DNA of 60,607 nt, taken from assembly GCA_902604005.1 (NCBI GenBank), contig CACKXH010000004.1, forward strand, positions 1 to 60,607. Reading direction: 5' to 3'. The notes under the pieces were generated by a model. The model saw only the letters and a program-made list of their open reading frames with translations. It ran no database searches and was not told the origin of the DNA. This DNA comes from an uncultured Pelagibacteraceae bacterium. Its GTDB lineage: Bacteria > Pseudomonadota > Alphaproteobacteria > Pelagibacterales > Pelagibacteraceae. Within the stretch, counting starts at the first letter, position 1; each line of letters opens with the position of its first letter. Below, in pieces: positions 18,849-28,503 of this stretch. The position numbers and the translations under genes were made by a program.

Positions 18849-19418
18849 ATGTCTAAAGATTTTACAACTGTCGAAGGATCTCTTGATAAAAAGCTACAGC
18901 TTAGACACACACCTATCACAAAAAAAATTGATGATTTTGTTTTAAAGATTGGTGAAGTTTTTAATTGGCTATGGGTATTTCTGGTAATAGTCATCATCTT
19001 AAATGTAGTTTTGAGATATGTCTTTAAAAATGGAATGATTGAGTTAGAAGAATTACAATGGCATCTTTACTGTATTGGATGGTTAGTAGGTTTATCTTCA
19101 ACATATATAGTTGACTCTCATGTCAGAGTAGACGTTTTAAGTGAAAAATTAAGTTATAGAAAAAAATTATGGTTTGAATTATTTGGTATTTTTATTTTAT
19201 TTTTACCATTCGTAATACTTGTTCTTTATTATGCTGTTCCTTTTTTTGAATTATCATGGAGCACAAGTGAAAGATCAACATCTGCAAACGGTTTACCAGC
19301 AAGATGGTTTGTAAAAGGTTTTTTAGTAATTAGTTTCTTCTTGTTATTAATTTCTGGAGTATCAAGAATAACAAGAATAATAACTACACTTAGATTTGGA
19401 TTAGAGGATAAAAAATGA
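18849..19418 (+). CDS. dctQ: TRAP transporter small membrane subunit DctQ
   Basis: A 189-residue protein with four predicted membrane segments, the usual form of the small TRAP subunit. ELQWHLYCIGWLVGLSSTYIVDSHVRVDVL (in two parts, around residues 73-102) is the typical conserved region. It probably bridges DctP and DctM. It lies just after the hairpin that follows dctP and overlaps dctM by 4 bases. Confidence 0.92.
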   Translation: MSKDFTTVEGSLDKKLQLRHTPITKKIDDFVLKIGEVFNWLWVFLVIVIILNVVLRYVFKNGMIELEELQWHLYCIGWLVGLSSTYIVDSHVRVDVLSEKLSYRKKLWFELFGIFILFLPFVILVLYYAVPFFELSWSTSERSTSANGLPARWFVKGFLVISFFLLLISGVSRITRIITTLRFGLEDKK

Positions 19419-20779
19419 TTTCATTAGTTACAGAATACTTTTTAGCGATTGCCCTCTTTTTTAGTTTTATAACATTAATATTTTATGGATTTCCAGTAGC
19501 TTGGACTATGGGCGGGTTAGGTGTTCTGTTTATATTTATTTCAATGCTTTCTGATAGTTTATTTGACACTTTTTATGGTGTTGATTTTGGATTTGCTTCA
19601 ATGGTTGTTTATAGACTTTATGGAGTCATGGCAAACTGGGTTTTAGTTGCATTACCAATGTTTATTTTTATGGGAATAATGATGGACAAATCTGGTATTG
19701 CAGAAGATTTAATGACCGATCTGTCAAAATTATTTGGCAAAACAAGAGGTGGTCTTGCAATCTCAATTGTATTTATTGGAGTTTTGCTAGCAGCATCAAC
19801 AGGAATTATTGGAGCTGCGGTAGTATTATTAACCATACTAGGTGTGCCATTGATGTTAAAAAATAATTATAATCCTAACTTAGCTTGTGGAGTTGTTTGT
19901 GCAACTGGAACTTTGGGAATTCTCATACCTCCAAGCATTATGCTAGTAATTATGGGAGACCAAGTAAGAATATCAGTTGGTGATTTATTTATGGGTGCTG
20001 TATTTCCTGGTCTTTTACTTGGTTTGCTATATACAATTTTTATTGTTGTCTATGCTTATATGAATCCTAAAGCTGCTCCATTACCAAAGGATGCTGAACC
20101 AGTAGATTTTAAAATAGTCCTAAGAGTTTTAAAATCAATTATACCGCCAGCTTTATTAATTGTTGCTGTTTTAGGAAGTATATTTATGGGTATCGCTACC
20201 CCAACAGAAGCATCAGGAGTTGGGGCTTTAGGTGCATCTTTACTAGCAATATTTAGAGGAAGATTATCCTTTTCAGATTTAAAAATTGTAATAAGAAAAA
20301 CAACTCATACTACAGCATATATTTTCGCACTTTTTGTTGGTGCAACAATGTTTGCATTAATTTTAAGAGGTTTAGGTGGGGATGAATTAATAGAGGGAGC
20401 CCTTAAAGCTTTACCATTTGGAACAAATGGAGTTGTAATTGTTGTTTTATTTGTTGCGTTTTTATTAGGTTTCTTTTTAGATTGGATAGAAATCACTTTG
20501 ATTATTTTACCTTTTTTAGCTCCTGTAATGGTTGATTTAGGAGTTGATTTAGTTTGGTTTATAGTAATGTTTGCAGTAGTTCTTCAAACTTCATTTATAA
20601 CACCACCTGTTGGATTTGCTTTATTTTATATGAAAGGTGTAGCTCCGCAGGGTATTTCTATAACAAATATCTATAAAGGTATAATTCCATTTGTTATTCT
20701 CCAAGTGATAGCAGTTGCGATAGTATTTAATTTTCCTGAAATAGTTACCTGGTTGCCTAAAGTAGCATACGGTCCATAA
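19415..20779 (+). CDS. dctM: TRAP transporter large permease subunit DctM
   Basis: A 454-residue integral membrane protein with about 12 hydrophobic segments, the ion-driven permease of a TRAP system. The conserved ALPMFIFMGIMMDKSG and GTLGILIPPSIMLVIMGDQ regions match DctM, and TPTEASGVGALGA is the family signature. Length is typical for the DctM group (about 425-460). Start overlaps dctQ by 4 bases. Substrate is unknown; the neighbouring alcohol and semialdehyde dehydrogenases suggest a small organic acid. Confidence 0.94.
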   Translation: MISLVTEYFLAIALFFSFITLIFYGFPVAWTMGGLGVLFIFISMLSDSLFDTFYGVDFGFASMVVYRLYGVMANWVLVALPMFIFMGIMMDKSGIAEDLMTDLSKLFGKTRGGLAISIVFIGVLLAASTGIIGAAVVLLTILGVPLMLKNNYNPNLACGVVCATGTLGILIPPSIMLVIMGDQVRISVGDLFMGAVFPGLLLGLLYTIFIVVYAYMNPKAAPLPKDAEPVDFKIVLRVLKSIIPPALLIVAVLGSIFMGIATPTEASGVGALGASLLAIFRGRLSFSDLKIVIRKTTHTTAYIFALFVGATMFALILRGLGGDELIEGALKALPFGTNGVVIVVLFVAFLLGFFLDWIEITLIILPFLAPVMVDLGVDLVWFIVMFAVVLQTSFITPPVGFALFYMKGVAPQGISITNIYKGIIPFVILQVIAVAIVFNFPEIVTWLPKVAYGP

Positions 20780-20794
20780 TATATATTAAAAATT

Positions 20795-21238
20795 GTGAAA
20801 AAAAAAAAATTAATTTTGATGATTATGGTTGTAATGTCTTTCATGAATTTTGCAAAAGCCGATTTGAATGCTTCTTTAAAAAAATTTTTAAATGGCAAAG
20901 ATCTTGAAGAAGGCTCTACTCAAATATATCTATTGAAAAGATGTAGTGCCGTTTATGCTTATGCATCTGGTATAGTCCTTAAATCAGATGCTGTAACTTC
21001 AAAAAATTTTATAGAGATTTCTAATAATTTATTATTTAAATCTGTAGAATTGATGGTTATTGAAGAAAATAAAAAACTTGAAGAAGCCCAAGAACAAGCT
21101 GAAAAAAACAGAAAAGAGTTATTTAATAATTATATAGTAGATGGTAAAGAAAATTGGGAAAAAAACAAATCTCACTTTAAAGGGTCTTATATATCTGAGG
21201 ATATGGCTATCTGTTCTAAGTTGACTGAAGAAAACTAA
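20795..21238 (+). CDS. small exported protein of unknown function
   Basis: A 147-residue protein from a GTG start. Residues 1-22 form a clear signal peptide: four lysines, a hydrophobic stretch rich in Met/Val/Leu, and a probable cleavage after FAKA. The mature part is mostly helical and charged, with a Glu/Lys-rich segment (about 90-112) and two cysteines, Cys50 and Cys140, which could form a disulfide in the periplasm. I do not recognise a family. It lies 15 bases after dctM and 60 before mdh, so it could be the last gene of the TRAP operon. Confidence 0.7.
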   Translation: MKKKKLILMIMVVMSFMNFAKADLNASLKKFLNGKDLEEGSTQIYLLKRCSAVYAYASGIVLKSDAVTSKNFIEISNNLLFKSVELMVIEENKKLEEAQEQAEKNRKELFNNYIVDGKENWEKNKSHFKGSYISEDMAICSKLTEEN

Positions 21239-21260
21239 AATAAAAATTTAAATTTTTATT
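21239..21260. repeat. 22-base perfect AT-only palindrome before mdh
   Basis: AATAAAAATTT (21239-21249) is followed directly by its reverse complement (21250-21260), immediately after the stop of the exported-protein gene. It has no G or C and only a weak T-run after it, so it would be a poor terminator. In such AT-rich DNA it may be chance. Confidence 0.4.
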
Positions 21261-21298
21261 GAATAATTTTGAGTTATGAATAAAAGATAATTTCATCC

Positions 21299-22264
21299 AT
21301 GAAAAAAAAAATATCTTTAATTGGTGCAGGTCAGATAGGAGGAACACTTGCGCATTTAATTGGAACAAAAGAACTAGTAGACGAGATAGTTTTGTTTGAT
21401 GTGGCAAGTGGAATCGCTAAAGGAAAAGCATTAGATATCGCTCAATCTTCCTCTGTAGATGGTTTTAATGTAAAATTATCTGGCACTGATAATTATAAAG
21501 ATATTAAAGACTCTGATGTAATCATTATTACTGCTGGTGTTCCCAGAAAACCTGGGATGAGCAGGGATGATTTACTTGGAATAAATTTAAAGATTATTAA
21601 ACAAGTTGCTGAAGGTGTAAGACAAAATGCACCAGGAGCATTTGTTATATGTATTACTAACCCACTAGACGTAATGGTTATGGCTTTCCAAAAATTTTCA
21701 GGCTTACCTGCTAATAAAGTTGTTGGAATGGCCGGAATTTTAGATAGTTCTAGATTTAAATTATTTTTATCTTTAGAATTAAATGTTCCAGTTAAAGAAA
21801 TTGATGCCATGGTTATGGGAGGCCACGGGGACACAATGGTTCCTATGCCAAGATTTACAAAAGTTTCAGGTAAACCCCTGTTAGACTTAGTAAAAGAGGG
21901 AAAGATTTCTCAAGAAAGATTAGAAGAAATAAATCAAAGGACAAGAGATGGTGGTGCTGAAATTGTAAAGTATCTTGAAAAAGGTTCAGCATTTTATGCT
22001 CCTGCAGCTTCAGGAGTTCAAATGGCTGAGGCATACTTAAATGATCAAAAAAAGTTATTACCTTGTGCTATTCAATTAAATGGAGAATATGGAGTTAATA
22101 ACGTCTATGCAGGTGTACCAGCAATTATAGGCAAAGGTGGTGTTGAAAAAATAGAGCAGATAGAACTAAATGAGAAAGAAAAAAAAGAATTTATGCACTC
22201 TATAGAAGCTGTAAAAGCCCTTTGGGAAGCAGCATCTAAAATAGATTCTGATCTTTCTAAATAA
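21299..22264 (+). CDS. mdh: malate dehydrogenase
   Basis: A 321-residue NAD malate dehydrogenase of the lactate-dehydrogenase-like type, oxidising malate to oxaloacetate in the TCA cycle. [12 protein letters not shown] at the N-terminus binds NAD, the substrate arginines are in [11 protein letters not shown] (mobile loop), and the catalytic histidine is in [10 protein letters not shown]. Length is standard. It starts the mdh-sucCDAB-lpd run; sucC begins 2 bases after its stop. Confidence 0.97.
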   Translation: MKKKISLIGAGQIGGTLAHLIGTKELVDEIVLFDVASGIAKGKALDIAQSSSVDGFNVKLSGTDNYKDIKDSDVIIITAGVPRKPGMSRDDLLGINLKIIKQVAEGVRQNAPGAFVICITNPLDVMVMAFQKFSGLPANKVVGMAGILDSSRFKLFLSLELNVPVKEIDAMVMGGHGDTMVPMPRFTKVSGKPLLDLVKEGKISQERLEEINQRTRDGGAEIVKYLEKGSAFYAPAASGVQMAEAYLNDQKKLLPCAIQLNGEYGVNNVYAGVPAIIGKGGVEKIEQIELNEKEKKEFMHSIEAVKALWEAASKIDSDLSK

Positions 22265-22266
22265 TA

Positions 22267-23427
22267 ATGAATATTCACGAACATCAAGCAAAACAAATTT
22301 TAAAAAAATATGGAGCACTTGTTCCGGAGGGAGTTTTTGCATTAACTGTAGATGAATTGGTTAAAAAAGCTAAATCATTAAAAACAAAAAAATATGTTTT
22401 AAAAGCACAAATCCATGCTGGCGGAAGAGGTAAGGCAGGAGGAGTAAAAATCTTAGACACGATTGAAGAATTAGGGTTAGCCGCTAAGGAGTTGTTAGGT
22501 AAAACCCTTGTAACACATCAAACTGGCCCACAAGGAAGAGAAGTTAAAAGATTATATGTTGAAGAGTCTTCAAATATAGATAAAGAATTTTATTTATCAT
22601 GTTTAGTAGACAGGGCTAGTTCTAAAATTGCATTTATATCTAGTGATCAAGGTGGAATGGATATTGAAGAAGTAGCGAGCAGTTCTCCAGAAAAAATTGT
22701 TACAACAAAAGTTGAATTAAATAATGAAATTTCAGAAAATAATTGTGAAAAAATAGTTAAAGTTTTTAATTTGAACGATAACACAAAAAAGCAGGCTATT
22801 TCCTTAGTAAAATCTATTTACAAAATGTTTATTAGTACAGATGCCAACATGGTTGAAATTAATCCTTTAATTTTAACTAAAGAAGAAAAAATAGTATGTT
22901 TAGATGCTAAAGTTAATTTTGATTCAAATGCTTTATTTAGACATCCGGAAATTTTAGAATTAAGAGATTTAAATGAAGAAGAGCCAACCGAAATTGAAGC
23001 AAGTAAATTTGATCTTGCCTATATTAAATTAGAAGGAAGCATTGGCTGTATGGTTAATGGAGCTGGTCTAGCTATGGCCACTATGGACATAATTAAGCTG
23101 TATGGAAAAGAACCAGCTAATTTCTTAGATGTAGGAGGAGGAGCCTCAAAAGAAAAAGTTTCTGCTGCCTTAAAAATAATTCTTTCAGATAAAAATGTAA
23201 AAGGTATTTTGATTAATATTTTTGGTGGCATTATGAGATGTGATGTTCTTGCAAAAGGAGTTATTGATGCTGCAAAAGAAATAAATATCGAAGTTCCAAT
23301 GGTAGTAAGACTTGCTGGAACAAATTTTAAAGAAGGAAAAGAAATATTAGATAATTCAGGTTTAAAATTGATTTCCGCAGAAAATTTAGATGATGCTGCA
23401 AAAAAAATTGTTAAAGCAATAAACTAA
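22267..23427 (+). CDS. sucC: succinyl-CoA synthetase beta subunit SucC
   Basis: A 386-residue ATP-grasp subunit that, with SucD, converts succinyl-CoA to succinate with formation of ATP or [19 protein letters not shown] is the standard start. The [16 protein letters not shown] segment near residue 46 binds nucleotide, and the C-terminal half has the [15 protein letters not shown] and [10 protein letters not shown] signatures. Spacing is 2 bases from mdh and 1 base to sucD. Confidence 0.97.
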   Translation: MNIHEHQAKQILKKYGALVPEGVFALTVDELVKKAKSLKTKKYVLKAQIHAGGRGKAGGVKILDTIEELGLAAKELLGKTLVTHQTGPQGREVKRLYVEESSNIDKEFYLSCLVDRASSKIAFISSDQGGMDIEEVASSSPEKIVTTKVELNNEISENNCEKIVKVFNLNDNTKKQAISLVKSIYKMFISTDANMVEINPLILTKEEKIVCLDAKVNFDSNALFRHPEILELRDLNEEEPTEIEASKFDLAYIKLEGSIGCMVNGAGLAMATMDIIKLYGKEPANFLDVGGGASKEKVSAALKIILSDKNVKGILINIFGGIMRCDVLAKGVIDAAKEINIEVPMVVRLAGTNFKEGKEILDNSGLKLISAENLDDAAKKIVKAIN

Positions 23428-23428
23428 C

Positions 23429-24304
23429 ATGTCAGTACTAGTAAATAAAAAAACTAAAGTTATATGCCAGGGATTTACTGGTAAGCATGGAGAATTTCAT
23501 TCTAAACAAGCAATAGAGTATGGGACAAATTTAGTGGGTGGTGTAACGCCAAAAAAAGGTGGACAAAAACATCTAGATAGACCTGTGTTTAATACAGTTG
23601 CTGAAGCAAAAGCAGAAGTTGGGGCAGATGCGACAATGATTTATGTGCCTGCTAAGTTTGCTGCTGCAGCAATTATAGAAGCAATAGAAGCTTCAGTTGA
23701 GCTCATAGTTTGTATAACTGAGGGTATACCTATACAAGATATGCTTAAGGTTAGGCAAAAGTTAAAAGGATCAAGCAGCAGATTAATAGGACCTAATTGT
23801 CCTGGAATAATCACGCCTGATGAATGTAAAATTGGGATAATGCCAGGAAGTATTCATAAGCGAGGAACTGTTGGTATTGTTTCAAGATCAGGAACTTTGA
23901 CATATGAAGCAGTTGCACAGACTACAGAAAATGGCCTAGGACAATCGACTTGTATTGGCATAGGTGGAGATCCTATTAATGGGACTAACTTTATAGACTG
24001 TTTAGATTTGTTTCTTAATGATGAAGAAACAAAATCAATTTTAATGATCGGAGAAATAGGTGGCACAGCTGAGGAGGAAGCAGCAGAATATGTAAAAAAT
24101 CATAAAATTAAAAAACCTATAGTAGGCTTTATTGCTGGAATTACAGCTCCTCCAGGTCGAAGAATGGGTCACGCGGGTGCTATAATTTCTGGAGGTAAAG
24201 GAGGAGCAGAGGATAAAATAAAAAAAATGGAAGATTGCGGGATAACTGTAGCTAACTCTCCTTCAAAAATTGGAAAAACTTTGTTCGATAAATTGTCTAA
24301 TTGA
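23429..24304 (+). CDS. sucD: succinyl-CoA synthetase alpha subunit SucD
   Basis: A 291-residue CoA-binding and phosphorylated subunit. [19 protein letters not shown] near the N-terminus binds CoA, GPNCPGII is the usual loop, and the active-site histidine that is phosphorylated is in [10 protein letters not shown] near residue 248. It ends 34 bases before the chosen sucA start. Confidence 0.97.
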   Translation: MSVLVNKKTKVICQGFTGKHGEFHSKQAIEYGTNLVGGVTPKKGGQKHLDRPVFNTVAEAKAEVGADATMIYVPAKFAAAAIIEAIEASVELIVCITEGIPIQDMLKVRQKLKGSSSRLIGPNCPGIITPDECKIGIMPGSIHKRGTVGIVSRSGTLTYEAVAQTTENGLGQSTCIGIGGDPINGTNFIDCLDLFLNDEETKSILMIGEIGGTAEEEAAEYVKNHKIKKPIVGFIAGITAPPGRRMGHAGAIISGGKGGAEDKIKKMEDCGITVANSPSKIGKTLFDKLSN

Positions 24305-24338
24305 AAAATTTTTCTCTAGGTTTATATTAATTAAAATA

Positions 24339-27215
24339 ATGTCTTCATCTAAAAATCTTGAATTTGAAAAAACAGCTTTTTTAAGCAAATCAAATAGTGC
24401 TTTCATAGAAGAAATGTACATGAAGTTTATAAAGAATGATCCAAATTTACCAGATAGCTGGAGAGAATACTTTACAGAGATAGCTGATGAGGCTGATATA
24501 GTTATTAAAGAAATAAATGGTCCATCATGGAGTCCTAATCCTAAACAAACTTTATCTAAAGAAGAACAAATAAATTTCAAAAAAGATGGATCTTTAAGTG
24601 AATTAGAAAAAATGAATTCGAATTCTAATTCAATTAAGGCAGTAGCAATGATTAGATCTTATAGACAGCGAGGACATCTAATTGCGAAATTGGATCCATT
24701 AAATTTATTGAAATCAGATTATTTAGATGAACTACATCCAGAGTCTTACGGATTTAAAAAGGAGGATTATAAAAAAGCAATTTTTCTTGATGGAGTGATT
24801 AATAAAAAGCAGTCAAATATTAAAGAAATACTCGGATTTTTAAGAGAAAAATATTGTGGTTCATTAGGTTATGAGTATATGCACATTTCTAATCCTACTG
24901 AGAGAAAATGGTTTAGAGATAGAGTTGAAAAGACTGATGATTTTAAATTTACTCAAAATGGCAAAGAAGCAATTTTAAACAAACTTATTCAAGCTGAGGG
25001 ATATGAAAAATTTCTTCATACTAAATATGTTGGTACAAAAAGATTTGGTTTAGATGGAGGGGAAAGCTTAATACCAGCTCTTGAGCAAATAATTAAGATA
25101 GGAGGTAGATCACAAGTAAAAGAAGTTAAAATTGGAATGTCACATAGAGGAAGATTAAACGTATTAGCAAATGTTCTTCAAAAATCTTATAAAAGAATAT
25201 TTAATGAATTTGCTGGAGAAATAAACTCCTCTAAAGAGGACAGCACTGGAGATGTAAAATATCACTTGGGTGCTTCATCAAATAGAGAATTCGATGGTAA
25301 TTCAGTGCATGTGAGCTTGACAGATAACCCTTCACATTTAGAAGCAGTGAATCCCGTCGTTCTTGGACAAACAAGGGCTAAACAATTTTTTCATAAAGAT
25401 AAAGAAAGAAAAAAGGTAATTCCAATATTAATTCATGGAGATGCAGCTTTTGCTGGCCAAGGAGTAGTTGCGGAATGTTTTGCCATGTCAGGTCTTCCAG
25501 GTCATAATACTGGTGGAACAATTCATATAATAATTAATAATCAAATAGGTTTCACAACTAGTCCAAGGTTTGCAAGATCTTCTCCTTACCCTTCAGACGT
25601 TGCTAAAATGGTTGAAGCTCCAATCATTCATGTAAATGGTGATGATCCAGAGGCTGTTGTATATGCAGCTAGAATTGCAACTGACTTTAGATTAAAATTT
25701 AATAGAGACGTTGTAATAGATTTAATTTGTTACAGAAGATTTGGACATAATGAGGGAGATGAACCTTCATTTACTCAACCGCTTATGTATAAAAAAATAC
25801 GCTCCCACCCATCTCCTGTAAAAGTTTATGGTGAAAAACTAGTTAATGAAGGATCAATTTCTAATGATTATTTAAATAGTTCTATCAAAAAATTTAAAGA
25901 TTTGCTTAATGAACAATTTGAAAATGCAAAAGATTATAAACCAAAAATAGAATGGTTTGAGGGAACATGGTCGAGATATAAGCCAGAGAAAGGAAAAGAT
26001 AAAAGAGGTGTAACAGGTTCAGATATTAAAAAATTGAGAGAAATATCCGATAAAATTAACACAGTACCAAAGGAAATTAATATTCATAAAACAATTTCAA
26101 AAATATTAGAAAATAGAAAATTAATTGTAAAAAATGGTACCGGCATTGATTGGTCGACTGCTGAAGCATTAGCTTTCGGATCTTTATTAGAAGAGGGATA
26201 TCCAGTTAGATTGGTTGGACAAGACTCAGGAAGAGGTACTTTTAGTCAAAGACATTCAGTTTTGAGAAATCAATTAGATAATTCTAGATATATCCCACTT
26301 AACAATATATCAAATAAACAAAAACAGTTTGAAGTTGTAGATAGCTTCTTATCAGAATTGGCAGTTCTTGGTTTTGAATATGGTTACAGTTTGGTAGAAC
26401 CAAATACCTTAACTTTGTGGGAAGCACAATTTGGTGATTTTGCTAATGGAGCCCAAGTTGTAATTGATCAATTTATAGCATCAGGTGAAAGAAAATGGTC
26501 TAGAGCATCAGGTTTAGTTATGTTACTGCCGCATGGTTATGAGGGTCAAGGTCCAGAACATTCTTCAGCTAGATTGGAAAGGTTCTTGCAGTTATGTTCA
26601 AATGATAATATGCAGATTATGAATTGCACCACCCCAGCCAATTATTTTCATGCATTAAGAAGGCAAATGCATAGAGATTTTAGAAAACCATTAGTTATAA
26701 TGACGCCAAAATCTTTATTAAGACATAAACAATGTATTTCTCATATTGATGATTTTAGTAAAAAAAATTCTTTTCACAGAGTTCTATGGGATCATGCAGT
26801 CGATCCAAAAAGCAAAGGATTTATAGAATTAAAAAAACCAAAAGAGATAAATAAAGTGATCCTTTGTTCAGGAAAAATCTACTTTGATTTGTTACAAGCA
26901 AGAGAAAAATTGAAAAGAAAAGATATTATTTTTTTTAGAATTGAGCAATTATACCCTTTTCCAGCCAAAGCCCTTGTAAAAGAATTAAGACCATATGCAA
27001 AAAATTCAAAGTTTTATTGGTGTCAAGAAGAACCAAAGAATATGGGTGCATGGTTTTCAGTTAGAGACTATATCCAATGGACATTAGATAATATTAAGGC
27101 TAATAATAAACAAGTTTCTTATATAGGAAGAAGCCCCGATGCATCTCCTGCTACAGGATACGCTAAATGGCATAATTCGCAACAAAAAGAAATTATAGAG
27201 AAAGTTTTTGAATAA
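24339..27215 (+). CDS. sucA: 2-oxoglutarate dehydrogenase E1 component SucA
   Basis: A thiamine-diphosphate decarboxylase of 958 residues from ATG 24339. The frame is open from 24270, inside sucD, but the extra residues do not resemble E1 starts. It decarboxylates 2-oxoglutarate and passes succinyl to SucB. The N-terminal FIEEMYMKF...PNLPDSWREYF region docks to the complex, MSHRGRLNVLANVL and the GDAAFAGQGVV segment belong to the ThDP domain, and GHNEGDEPSFTQP is typical. SRRG-type motif variants and LLPHGYEGQGPEHSSARLER complete the C-terminal half. Length matches the family (about 930-990). Confidence 0.96.
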   Translation: MSSSKNLEFEKTAFLSKSNSAFIEEMYMKFIKNDPNLPDSWREYFTEIADEADIVIKEINGPSWSPNPKQTLSKEEQINFKKDGSLSELEKMNSNSNSIKAVAMIRSYRQRGHLIAKLDPLNLLKSDYLDELHPESYGFKKEDYKKAIFLDGVINKKQSNIKEILGFLREKYCGSLGYEYMHISNPTERKWFRDRVEKTDDFKFTQNGKEAILNKLIQAEGYEKFLHTKYVGTKRFGLDGGESLIPALEQIIKIGGRSQVKEVKIGMSHRGRLNVLANVLQKSYKRIFNEFAGEINSSKEDSTGDVKYHLGASSNREFDGNSVHVSLTDNPSHLEAVNPVVLGQTRAKQFFHKDKERKKVIPILIHGDAAFAGQGVVAECFAMSGLPGHNTGGTIHIIINNQIGFTTSPRFARSSPYPSDVAKMVEAPIIHVNGDDPEAVVYAARIATDFRLKFNRDVVIDLICYRRFGHNEGDEPSFTQPLMYKKIRSHPSPVKVYGEKLVNEGSISNDYLNSSIKKFKDLLNEQFENAKDYKPKIEWFEGTWSRYKPEKGKDKRGVTGSDIKKLREISDKINTVPKEINIHKTISKILENRKLIVKNGTGIDWSTAEALAFGSLLEEGYPVRLVGQDSGRGTFSQRHSVLRNQLDNSRYIPLNNISNKQKQFEVVDSFLSELAVLGFEYGYSLVEPNTLTLWEAQFGDFANGAQVVIDQFIASGERKWSRASGLVMLLPHGYEGQGPEHSSARLERFLQLCSNDNMQIMNCTTPANYFHALRRQMHRDFRKPLVIMTPKSLLRHKQCISHIDDFSKKNSFHRVLWDHAVDPKSKGFIELKKPKEINKVILCSGKIYFDLLQAREKLKRKDIIFFRIEQLYPFPAKALVKELRPYAKNSKFYWCQEEPKNMGAWFSVRDYIQWTLDNIKANNKQVSYIGRSPDASPATGYAKWHNSQQKEIIEKVFE

Positions 27216-27222
27216 ATAAAAA

Positions 27223-28503
27223 ATGAGTGAAAAAATTCTAGTTCCTGTACTTGGTGAAAGTATTTCAGAAGCTACAGTTTCAAAATGGTTAAAAAATGAA
27301 GGTGATGTAGTCGAAGCTGATGAAGCAATTGTTGAATTAGAAACTGATAAGGTAAATTTAGAAGTCCCGTCACCAGTTTCAGGTATATTAACAAAGATAA
27401 ATTGTAAAGATGGTTCAGTAGTTGAGGTCGGAGCTTTATTGGGCTCAGTATCTGGAAGTGGCACACAAGAGACTAAGGAAAAAGAATTAAAAAAGATTGA
27501 ACCTAAATTAGAAGAAAACAATATTATAAAATTGGAAAAAGAAAAGGATGAACCAGAAATTTTTGATGAAAAACAAGAAGAAGAAATTCCATTAGTCTTA
27601 ACAAAACAAGTTGAAGAAAAAAAGAAACCAAAAAATTTAAAGAAAGATCAAACTTTGTCTCCAGCTGTAAGAAAAATAGTTGAAGAAAAAAAAATTGATA
27701 TTAAGTCGATAAAAGGATCAGGTAAAGATGGTAGAGTTTTAAAAGGTGATTTAATCAGTTTAATGGGAGTTAATCCACCACCATCTGAAAGAAAAATTAA
27801 GCATGGTGAAGAAGAAAGAATTAAAATGACTAGATTAAGACAAACCATTGCAAAGAGATTGAAACAAGCCCAGGATAATGCAGCTTTATTAACTACATTT
27901 AATGAAGTTGATATGACCAGTGTAATGGAAATGAGAAAAGAAAATCAGGAAGATTTTCAAAGTCGATATGGAATTAAATTAGGTTTTATGTCATTTTTTG
28001 TTAAAGCATGTGTGGTAGCTTTAAAAAATTTCCCAGCTGTAAATGCTGAAATCGAAGGCGAAGAGATCATTTATAAAAATTATTATAATATCAGCTTTGC
28101 TGTAGGTACTGAAAAAGGTTTAGTAGTTCCAGTTCTTAAAAATGCAGATGAACTATCATTTGCAGATATAGAAAGAAATATTAAAAAAATTTCAGAAAAA
28201 GCTAAAGATGGTAAACTTACTATAGAGGATCTACAAGGAGGTACATTTACTATAAGTAATGGAGGCGTTTACGGCTCAATGTTATCAACTCCAATATTAA
28301 ATTTACCTCAGTCAGGTGTATTAGGTATGCATAATATTGTTGATAGACCAATAGCTGTAGATGGTGAAATTAAGATTAGGCCAATTATGTACCTAGCATT
28401 ATCATATGATCATAGAATTATTGATGGTAAAGAGTCAGTATCATTTTTGAAAATGATAAAAGAAAATTTAGAAGATCCAAGAAGGTTGTTTTTAGATATT
28501 TAA
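27223..28503 (+). CDS. sucB: dihydrolipoamide succinyltransferase SucB (E2)
   Basis: A 426-residue E2 core. Order of domains: one lipoyl domain (residues 1-75, lipoylated lysine in [11 protein letters not shown]), a charged Glu/Lys linker, a peripheral-subunit-binding domain (about 145-180, [14 protein letters not shown] and [12 protein letters not shown]), and the catalytic domain with DHRIIDGKE near the C-terminus, holding the active-site His and Asp. A single lipoyl domain and position between sucA and lpd fit the succinyl rather than the acetyl enzyme. Confidence 0.96.
   Translation: MSEKILVPVLGESISEATVSKWLKNEGDVVEADEAIVELETDKVNLEVPSPVSGILTKINCKDGSVVEVGALLGSVSGSGTQETKEKELKKIEPKLEENNIIKLEKEKDEPEIFDEKQEEEIPLVLTKQVEEKKKPKNLKKDQTLSPAVRKIVEEKKIDIKSIKGSGKDGRVLKGDLISLMGVNPPPSERKIKHGEEERIKMTRLRQTIAKRLKQAQDNAALLTTFNEVDMTSVMEMRKENQEDFQSRYGIKLGFMSFFVKACVVALKNFPAVNAEIEGEEIIYKNYYNISFAVGTEKGLVVPVLKNADELSFADIERNIKKISEKAKDGKLTIEDLQGGTFTISNGGVYGSMLSTPILNLPQSGVLGMHNIVDRPIAVDGEIKIRPIMYLALSYDHRIIDGKESVSFLKMIKENLEDPRRLFLDI

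Noticed and set aside
21259-21291. TTGAAT and GATAAT as a promoter for mdh.
   Set aside because: The spacer is 21 bases and the -10 would be only 7 bases from the ATG, so it does not fit a normal promoter.
24270-24338. Upstream extension of sucA into sucD.
   Set aside because: The extra 23 residues do not resemble an E1 start, whereas ATG 24339 gives a normal N-terminus and avoids the overlap.
27084-27521. A 145-codon minus-strand frame across the sucA/sucB junction.
   Set aside because: It spans the antisense of two confident genes, is rich in Ser/Phe/Leu as expected for the reverse of AT-rich coding sequence, and shows no motif.
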